From Hofstenia miamia (taxonomy: Eukaryota > Xenacoelomorpha > Acoela > Hofsteniidae), in contig CABFPE010000225.1 of NCBI GenBank assembly GCA_900660155.1, forward strand, positions 78,517 through 142,516: a stretch of DNA of 64,000 nt, written 5' to 3'. This document shows, in pieces, positions 55,626-64,000 of this stretch; position 1 is the first letter of the stretch, and each line of letters begins with the position of its first letter. The translations under genes and the position numbers were made by a program. The notes beneath the pieces were generated by a model. It was not told the origin of the DNA, searched no databases, and saw nothing but the letters and a program-made list of their open reading frames with translations.

Positions 55626-55710
55626 CATTATTTTTTCGAGTCATCGTGCTAAAGGCCTCGCTCTTAAGCGTTAGTTATGTTGGTTAACAGGTTCAATCCT
55701 TATATTCTAA
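55626..55710 (+). tRNA. tRNA-Leu-like relic (pseudo-tRNA or SINE head)
   Basis: CGAGTCATCGTGCTAAAGGC resembles the D-arm and A box of tRNA-Leu. CTCGCTCTTAAGCG could be a decayed anticodon arm, then a longer variable region (class II type) and AGGTTCAATCC, a good B box. The acceptor stem is not recognisable, so it is not a working tRNA. It may be the head of a tRNA-derived SINE. Confidence 0.35.
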
Positions 55711-56945
55711 TTCCTTATTCTACAACTGTCAAGACATTAGACGTAAAATTTAGAAAAATTCAACGTATTTCTTATATTGATATTTCAAAAGCATTATATG
55801 ATGTTCATTCTCGATTAAGTCCCTGTTTAGTTAATTGATAAATTGAAAATGGCTGTTTTGATAAATTTTAGTAATTTAAGATCAGCCTTAGCTGACCATT
55901 TGCTAAAACCAAACCACTTCTACACTCCATTGTTAACTACCAAGTCTATTGGTAGAAAGAATTCTATTGACAGCGTGACTAAGTTGTGAACCGTTTTCTA
56001 CTGAATTCTTTCAGCAAAAGTTTCTTAACCTCTTAAAAATATTACGTCTTTTACTAATGGAAAAATCAGCGTTAGCTATTTCACTAGTGCACATTTTCTA
56101 TTGCAGAGTGGTGTTTGAGATAATATACTTCGTAAACCGTGGGAATTTTCTATCTGGTCTACTTTTCGCGAAGCATTTTGATTGACATTTACTTCAATAC
56201 TTTTCACAAAGAAAAGTATTACGTAACCGACATATAAATCATGATGACATACAAACAAGAAAGCATCACAAAAGCTTATTCCGGCTACTAGCATCAATTA
56301 TTTATAAATATAACTTAGCTAGGTTCTATAATTTCATTAAAATTAAATGTTAAATAACAGACGATTTGCGAAAAGTCTTCAAAATTGTATTCACTAAGAT
56401 TAAATTGCCTCCAGACAACGGCCAATAGAAATAATTTTTTTGAAATATATAAAGAAGAGATTATGCTAAATTTTTGAAATTTATATTCTAGATAGATGCT
56501 ATGAAAGGGATAGACTGATTTCGTTTATTACAAACATCACAGTATACAAATATGCGGAAAAAACTTTAAAGAGTTGGCCTTGAGTAAAAATTGAACACGT
56601 TCCATTTGATTAAACTGTATGTATATAATATTGAATACACTTTTAAAATATGTTTCAATGATATCATGCTTAGTTGTTTATTTAATAATTGATCTTTGCT
56701 TGATTGCTTGATTATTAGAGCTTCTCCTATTTTATGATGATGTTGTGATCATAGTCTTATGTAAACATTTTTTTCATTTGGTCTTATATTCTTCTATTAT
56801 TTTACCCAAATGTCACTTAGATTCTCATAATCATTTCATTTTTATCTATAAATTAACGAGGTAATTCTTTGCGGTGAGATCTTTATTTTGAAACACATTT
56901 TTCGTTTTGTATGATGTGGATTTAAATATTTGAATCATTTTTGTC

Positions 56946-56993
<48 letters not shown>

Positions 56994-58067
56994 GTATATA
57001 TATATATGTATAATAATTATTATTATTTTGGAATTGTTCCACTTTTGCTTGGTATATTTAAGCATAATAAATTAATATGCACATTAGAGACGATAGTTAA
57101 GTTTGTACATTAAAAAAAAATATGTTTTGAACAAAGTCAATTCAACTTTTGGTGTATAGTCACACATTGAATCGTTGTTTTTGTCTAGATTTCTTAATGA
57201 CATATGCATTGCAAATTTTAGGGGTGTTTTAAAATGATTTGCAAAGTAATTTTTTTGAAATTTTATCCATATTTTCTAGTCAGTGTTTACAGCAAATCCG
57301 TTTTATTTGATGGTTTCATATATTTGATTAAAAACTTTTTTGTGGGTAAATGACTCCGTCATCCAGGTCATTTACATTAACATATATGTAAATCCTGATG
57401 TTTTCCAACACTTCAGCATGTTGTACACTTATTGTCTGAAAAACAGGTTCTGAAATGAGTGATCCAGACAGTATTCAGAGACGGTTTTCTTCAGGAAAAC
57501 CACAGGTATTTAGATAGATATGCCAAGATTCGCATAATTCCGCATTAACTTAGTTAGGCTAACGTTATTAAAGCTTTTTGTAGAATCAAGAAATAGCGTT
57601 TACTATAGAATCAGATAGTGGTTTGTTTTGAGTAGTCCTAAGTCGGGTCTTGATTTCTTTACTACGAGGAAATACCCTAAACTCTACTATATAATAAATT
57701 TGTATTGCAACCGCCTCAGAAGTTATTAACTTTATTTATAATATTCTATTTAGGTACAACAGCACCACAATTCTGGCCGAACAAAGAACATTCTTACTTC
57801 TTTGTTATTGGGTTCCACAATCAAAGAAGAGGACATCACCTTCATTAATGCTTAATTTGTCAACTGCAGACAAAATATATTTTTCTACCTCACATGCATC
57901 CCTGCAGTAGGTATTGCCCCTACCTATCTCATTTCGAATATTTGACAGTTTTATAAGAAAATGATGATAAAGAAAAACTTATTGTCATTAATTAAACTTG
58001 CAGTAACATATCATAAAAACAATGTTTATTACTGAAAAACATAATAGTTAAATGGTTAAAAAAAATT
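55711..58067. other. Intergenic DNA, no gene recognised
   Basis: AT-rich, with a long (TA)n tract at about 56948-57009 followed by (ATT)n. No gene or element recognised. Confidence 0.5.
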
Positions 58068-58373
58068 AATAGTGGGTAGAAGCACCCTTGCTCTTAATGA
58101 CTTCAGTCATGCTTCATGGCGTTGATCTGATTAAATTTGCTAAATTCTCCTAACCAATATTATCCCAGATCTGTTTAATGTGCGGCTCATTTGCACTTTG
58201 TACTTGATTTGCAGCTTGTCTAGCTCAATAGTGAGCAATTCCTACATATTTACGATGGCAATTACATCAGGCTATTGTGGAGGACACTGCATCACTTCAA
58301 ACCCTTTCAGAGGCAGCCAATTTGTTTCAAATGCAGCTTTATGAATAGTAGCATTGTCCTGCTGGAAAATATT
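58068..58373 (-). pseudogene. Tc1-type transposase, C-terminal fragment
   Basis: Minus strand: IFQQDNATIHKAAFETNWLP, then KGFEVMQCPPQ*PD, matching F-Q-Q-D-N-A-P-x-H (second catalytic Asp) and W-P-P-Q-S-P-D-L-N-P of Tc1 transposases, with a decayed C-terminus to about 58068. Stops interrupt it. No inverted repeats were found around it. It is unrelated to the mariner at 19365-20107. Confidence 0.75.
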
Positions 58374-58889
58374 GTTACAAATAACTAAAAATTAGGAAGT
58401 TTTACACACCAAAAGGCGCAATATGCAGTCAGGGGAAACACTTACTGACAGGGGTGCATAGTGAACTTGTAAAAAGTGTACATAGATAATATGTACATGG
58501 ACATCGCTGAGTAGCTTAACATCATCACAAGTTAATTATTGTATATGTCCAAGTCAATGTTTTGTCTGCTTGATTAGCCATATCCCTACACTAAGTCGAA
58601 TCCCCTCGCAGGTTGTTTTTGGAATTCTTACTCTATTATTGCATAATAGGAAGAAATATAAAAACACCGATACTAATTTCGATGGGGCTAAAACAATGAT
58701 TAGTATTAAGAGAAAGCCAGTCTCAAGTGAAGTTGAATTAAAAAGTGAAATAACATTACAAAATCTAGTATACTTAAGTTAAAAAATTCATTAAATCACG
58801 TTTCATCGTTCTGCAATTTGCCCATTATTTCTGTAACATGTCAGAACTAAGTCAAAATTTACAAATGAAGCATTAAAAACAATCATAGT

Positions 58890-59330
58890 TTGTGTGTCGA
58901 AGATGATTTATGGTCGACGCTACATTTGCAATAGCAGTCCTTGGGTTTTTCTAAGTGACTGTGTCTGTAATCAACAAGAATTCTAAAGGCTAAAACATTC
59001 GACTAACTAGGTTTAAAGCCATGTTGTTCAATTGGAAGAACATAATTAATATACACCAAAATTGTAAAACCGAGAAGACGATTATAGACGTAAAGATCTT
59101 AGGGGGTAGACAAAAGATCAATGCCGCGATATGAGTCATATCACTATATGAATCTTTTCCTTTGAAAAGTGCTATTATATGGTCGGAATGTGCAATTAAT
59201 CATTCTTGTACACCAGAGAAAAGTATAAGATTAAACTAGTATTCCAAAAAGGAAACGAAAATCACTATAAAGCATCATAAGTTAACCATCTGGTCCTCAT
59301 GCCTTTCCTACACCATATTGTCATGTCATT
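58890..59330 (-). pseudogene. LINE reverse transcriptase fragment (tentative)
   Basis: On the minus strand, a GKA*GPDG segment (about 59310) fits the K-A-x-G-P-D-G start of RT, and IEQHGFKPS*SNVLAFRILVDYRH (about 58960-59040) fits the Q-H-G-F-x-P-x-R-S region. The frame is full of stops. No catalytic box is seen. Confidence 0.45.
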
Positions 59331-59639
59331 CCTCGACTCATTGAAGATGATCTAAAAATGTTTTCGAAATTACTGTTTCACAATGCTTCTGCAGTAGCAA
59401 TTCGATCAATCTGTTCCTTCTTGATGTGCCTCTATTTATAATAATTATAATAAGAGTCAAAGCAATATATTTGCTAAAAAGTTACAATTAATCTACAAAC
59501 TAAATATGAAATATATAATAATAATAATAATAATAAATTTGTGTGTGTGTGTCTATGTATGTGGTGAGCTCAGTGTAAAAAGTCAGTAAAGGTGTTTACC
59601 ATGTTTGTGTCTCCGATTGTATTTTGTTGAAGTAAAAGT

Positions 59640-60850
59640 GCACACTTTAATATTTTTCAAATTATTTTTTTATTATTTTTTCTACTCTAGTCTCATTATC
59701 TAAATCATTCCAAATATTAGAGGCTGCTCGGTGAAAACTAGGATATGAAATACTGCTACAAATAAACTTATGTGATCGAGGATTTCCTTTAAGTAATTAT
59801 CAAGAAAAGAAATTGATTGTCGGCCATATTTATACTTAAATAAAATTGAAGCTGCATGGAATTGTACTTGATATAGCGGGGATAATATCTTATACTTTCG
59901 TCTGTATTCGCTAACATGATCATGATTACGTACAAAATTTAATGTTTTTAATGACCAATTAAAAGTTTTTGATAATAAATAGCGGCTTTTTGTATTAAAA
60001 TTATAAATAAAAATGAACAATATTGCAATTGCGATAAACAAAAGGCATGTAATAATTGAACGTGATAATCTGGCCCTAAGTTTCTGAGTTGGTATAAGTA
60101 TCTAACGCTAGAAGCCATTTTATGTATCTTTTTGCGAGAAATTTATCGAATTTTAAATCTTTGTCAATATCAACATCTAAATATGTAACATGGTCACTTT
60201 GTTTTATCGGAACACTGTTTACAATTAGTTCAATTTTGTTTGTTATTTCTTTTACAACATTGGGGGAAAATATAATGAATTGAGTTTTTTCAATATTAAT
60301 TTTTTATTGATTGGATAGGAAATTCCTAGAAAGATTTTCAATATCACTTTGCAAATTTTTCGTGTCCCTAAATGCATCATTATCTGTATTTATGAGACAC
60401 AAATTGATAAATTTCACTATGGTTTACATGTTTAATAATGTCATTTACATATATTGCAAATAGAACGGGCCCTAGTAGTAATTATCAAGAAAAGAAATTG
60501 ATTGTCGGCCATATTTATACTTAAATAAAATTGAAGCTGCATGGAATTGTACTTGATATAGCGGGGATAATATCTTATACTTTCGTCTGTATTCGCTAAC
60601 ATGATCATNACTATGGTTTACATGTTTAATAATGTCATTTACATATATTGCAAATAGAACGGGCCCTAGTACTGTGCCTTGCGGTACTCCTCGATCGGTT
60701 GTAATGTAATCAGATGTCATGTTATTCATTAATACACGCTGTTTTCTATTTTTTAAGAAACTCATTATTAACTTACTTGAATTTTGTTGAAATCCATAAT
60801 TTTTAAGTTCAATCGATAAAATTTTAAAATTCATTTGATTAATAAGAGTT
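59640..60850 (-). pseudogene. LINE E reverse transcriptase, degenerate, with assembly seam
   Basis: The frame from 60834 reads NYGFQQNSSKLIMSFLKNRK, then DRGVPQGTVLGPVLFAIYVND. Continuation near 60415-60480 and below is decayed. A C-terminal part at 59700-60041 reads LNFVRNHDHVSEYRRKYKIL, SPLYQVQFHAASILFKYKYG. The C-terminal segment 59792-59923 is repeated at 60477-60608, and 60415-60478 is repeated right after the N (60610-60673), so the order of pieces here is doubtful. CR1/L2-type by motif. Confidence 0.65.
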
Positions 60851-60979
60851 AAAGCAAATTTATTTCATAAGTTAGTAACAAGAACTAAAAACTAACACAC
60901 AAACAAATGCACACAAGCAAATATAAATATACAAAAATATAAATATGCACCTTACTTAAAGGGCTTATAATTTATATAA

Positions 60980-60982
<3 letters not shown>

Positions 60983-61064
<82 letters not shown>
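60983..61064. repeat. (AAT)n tract, tail of LINE F
   Basis: About 27 AAT units. It lies at the 3' end of the following minus-strand LINE and reads TTATTA in its direction, the simple-repeat tail common in CR1/L2 LINEs. Confidence 0.9.
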
Positions 61065-61740
61065 GTCTTCAAAAGCTTTATTAGTTTACCTGCTATCCAT
61101 ACCTGCTGCACATATTTACAAATTTGCAAAGATATATACACAATATTTACAATATACATATAGACATATTTACAAATTGATAATACATACAACAAGCTGG
61201 ACACTTAAAAATAAACTAAGCTCAAATTAAAATAAGTTAAAAATACACAATTACGACTTGATAAGAAACTTAATATAATTACTACATGATGATCCTTGTA
61301 GGTATTGGTTAGATAGCTTTAAAAGTCGCTTAAATGTGTTTAGTGTTGAAGCACAACGAATGCTCTGAGGCAATTTATTCCATAATCGCCAGGTGGTGAC
61401 AGTGAATGAGAATTGCCAGTATTTGCTTTTAATTAAAATTTTATTAAGGCTTTTGTTACTTCTCATGTTCCAGCTTAAGTATTGTTCTAATAATGTTGTG
61501 CTTTTAGTAAGTTTGCGACTATATTTATACATATTTTCAAGACTTGCGTAAGTAGTGAAATACTTTGGTGAAAGCATGCCTATTTTTTTAACTTACTACC
61601 TGCTTCCTGCTTATTAATAGAACCCACCGTGGCTAAAGACCAGTTAAATGCTACATTTAGACGCTCGGATTCTACAGTTGTAATATTGATTAGCAAAATG
61701 CATGCATGCTTATAATGACTGCCCACCAGTGCTTCAATCA
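61065..61740 (-). pseudogene. LINE F, 3' end, 5'-truncated
   Basis: Minus strand: an upstream segment RLNVAFNWSLATVGSINKQE (about 61600-61680), then an open 108-codon frame (61251-61577) with KYFTTYASLENMYKYSRKLT and FSFTVTTWRLWNKLPQSIRC...STLNTFKRLLK. W-N-x-L-P followed by F-K-x-x-L is the C-terminal end of CR1/L2 LINE proteins. Then a 190-bp UTR and the (AAT)n tail. The 5' edge falls exactly at the (AAT)n tail of another LINE at 61741. Confidence 0.7.
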
Positions 61741-61840
61741 ATAATAATAATAATAATAATAATAAGATTCAGAAGCAATTTATTGCTATAAGAAAAAGGT
61801 ACAAAAAACTATAAACTACAAAACTACAAAAAGCTATTTT
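61741..61840 (-). mobile_element. LINE 3' end with (AAT)n tail
   Basis: (AAT)n at 61741-61767 preceded, in minus orientation, by TAGCAATAAATTGCTTCTGA, which holds an AATAAA signal just before the repeat, as at the ends of CR1/L2-type LINEs. The body upstream is too diverged to read. Confidence 0.55.
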
Positions 61841-63978
61841 CAAATATAATAAATATATATAATATTAAAATGTGTGTATGTGTGTGTGCATTTTATACAA
61901 AATTTTCAAATGAATGTAGTGTATTATTGTCGTTAAGTAGGCACTAAAAACCAATTGTCCGTTTCAGAACTTCTGTGATAAATTATCTGAACAATTTACA
62001 TGTATGGTGTTAACCGAAAAATACCCATCCATTAATTGAAGCAATAATGTTATAAAAGAAGCTTGAGCTTATCCAAAGCAGAAATATAATCCAATTAGTA
62101 ATCCTATAAGAAATATTTTTTGAAAAGCTTCAAGTTTATTAATATACATTATGTACAGAAATGTATGTCCAAAAAGATCTTTGCCATAATTTACAAAAGA
62201 AATATTGAAAAACAGATGGTTTTTATGGATTGGTCTATACCCAATGTAAAAATAGAATATTTATAATTTCATACACAGCATATGAAGCAAATCACTTCTA
62301 ATAAGAATTGATGTCCCTAATGGGTGCTTCAGATACTTCAAAATTAAAATCAACTACGCAATCAATTGACTCGCGGTTATAGACATGAATTAAATGTTTT
62401 AGCGAATTTCTGCACTGTTCGCTTTTAAATTGATTTGCTTTATGTAGTTTTTTATATGAAATACTTTATTAATCAATAAAGTATAGTTGTGACGAATAGG
62501 TTTTTTCGCAGAACTTCGTCTGGTATAATTACTCAAAATCGCATTTGGTAGAATTAATTAAAAAGTGGGAAATCAGTTAAGTGGAATGGTTTTTGGAATC
62601 AATGTTAGTAGAGAGCGCTAATTTATTTTTCAACAGACTTGAAACAGAGGGACAAACTGATGTAATTCAAGACTATCTCCAAATTGAAGAATATTCGTTT
62701 CTCATTGGCTGGTTACTAAAAATATAATTTCATTCCCACCAATTGGGACAGGACGAAAATATGCACACGCTCTTAAATTTTTCCATCGTGATGCTGAGGG
62801 TTTCGCTTATCGGATATAACAGCTAATGAATATTCCAATATGTTAACAACTTATATCATTTTCTTACTTTTTCATGCCACAAACTGTAAGTTATATTTTC
62901 ATTTGCTTACAATATTGAGTATAACATAGTTTTGTTAAAAGAGATGTATTCCATATATTTAGAGAAGAACTCGATTCTAAGTTGGCTTTGTCATATATAA
63001 TTTGATGTACGCAATTTATCAAACAATAAATATTTACGAGAAAAATAGCTTTCTAAAAGTTTACTTATTTATGAAAATAGGGAAGCATTCCATTTAATTT
63101 AGCTTCAATATTAAATTGTTGCCAGTTTATTAGTAGATTTTATCGTCTGTTGCGTCAAACGGTTAACGATTTGTTTGTAGTTATACCAAACAACTTTATT
63201 GATTGCCAGCTAATTATAAATGTTCATTAAAACCAGGTGTTTGCTTTGTTTAAGTTAAAACATAAAATCAATTGTTCGTTGTAATCTCTGGAAAAATAAA
63301 GTCAATTAAATATTGAACATTAATAATTTTTCATTGAAAATGTATCAATAATACAATCCATTCGTTTTACACGAGATAATTGTTTGAGGTGGATGGAAAT
63401 ATAAGTGATTTGCAATTATAAGGAAATGAAGTTCCTGTTGCAGTAGATATAATGTCGAAGAAGGTATTAACAATTTTGATGCATTAATCTAAAGAGGTTA
63501 AAGAAAATCCTAAAATATTGGTAGAAACCATTTATTGCACATTTATCAAAAAAATATAATTATACCAGTGAATGTTGGTATTCACAATATCAGCGCCTGC
63601 AGCGAAATTATTGACTTTAAATTTTTGTATCTAAATAGAATTATCACTTTGTGCTATCATCTTTAGCAAAATCAATATGTAGATGGTTCTCAGCAGATTT
63701 TGAAAATGCATTGGAAATGCAAACTCAGCGACGATTATTTCAAAATAGCTCAGTAGCTCCAGCCACTTCTAATGCTCAATTACACATGTACACGCAGTGA
63801 TTACCAAAGGCTGTTGTATTTTAACTTTGTCAAAAATTTGGCGATAGGTCAGTAGGTTCAAACAAATTTAAACGCTTCGACAACATGTATAGTTTGATAA
63901 TCTTCATCTTGGAAATATTTTCCGTAGTAAAATTTTGCATTATATTACATATATCTCGATATTTCCCACTGTATTCAC
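61841..63978. other. Intergenic DNA, no gene recognised
   Basis: About 2.1 kb, AT-rich, no open frame over 60 codons and no repeat I can define. Confidence 0.55.
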
Positions 63979-64000
63979 TATATATATATATATATATATA
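63979..64000. repeat. (TA)n microsatellite at window end
   Basis: TA dinucleotides running to the window edge. Confidence 0.9.

Noticed and set aside
60965-61204. Frame with a long poly-Tyr run
   Set aside because: It is the translation of the (AAT)n microsatellite on the minus strand.

Overview
The window is AT-rich eukaryotic DNA made almost entirely of transposable elements and their remains. I find no host gene I can name. The mix points to an invertebrate animal genome: CR1/L2-type LINEs, one LINE with a restriction-like endonuclease, Penelope-like elements, a Ty3/Gypsy element, piggyBac, Tc1/mariner, hAT-like MITEs, long (TA)n tracts and (AAT)n LINE tails. I cannot name the species or phylum. 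All readable frames fit the standard code. Four assembly seams are visible: single Ns at 7847, 55320 and 60609, and a run of Ns at 16243-16367.

Layout. 1-5 kb: non-coding DNA with the first copy of a ~0.7 kb structured retroposon (12-bp target duplication), an AACCCG-rich repeat and a MITE. 5-12 kb: a decayed restriction-like-endonuclease LINE, a Penelope-like 3' end, then a Ty3/Gypsy element (6979-11878, minus strand) with 153-bp LTRs, a 5-bp target duplication, PBS and polypurine tract. 12-18.5 kb: non-coding DNA, a duplicated ~690-bp block and a hAT-like MITE with an 8-bp target duplication. 18.5-22.2 kb: a piggyBac transposase gene split by a hAT-like insertion that itself holds a deleted mariner, with part of the piggyBac gene amplified as seven 130-bp repeats. 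22-27.5 kb: further repeats and the second retroposon copy. 27.6-32 kb: a long decayed LINE with an SGNH-esterase-like ORF1, a 2A-like motif, an endonuclease and a reverse transcriptase. 32-44 kb: a Gypsy relic and three more LINEs, one (37.9-40.5 kb) broken by only two in-frame stops. 44-58 kb: mostly anonymous DNA with the third retroposon copy and a tRNA-Leu-like relic. 58-64 kb: Tc1 and LINE relics ending in (AAT)n tails, then anonymous DNA and (TA)n.

The coding pieces belong to separate selfish elements and do not form a pathway. Best candidates for something undescribed: the structured retroposon family (1774-2440, 24783-25540, 52700-53434, fragment 5068-5235); the mariner whose transposase has an in-frame deletion of its core (19365-20107); and the decayed 2A-like motif plus esterase-type ORF1 in the 27.6-32 kb LINE.
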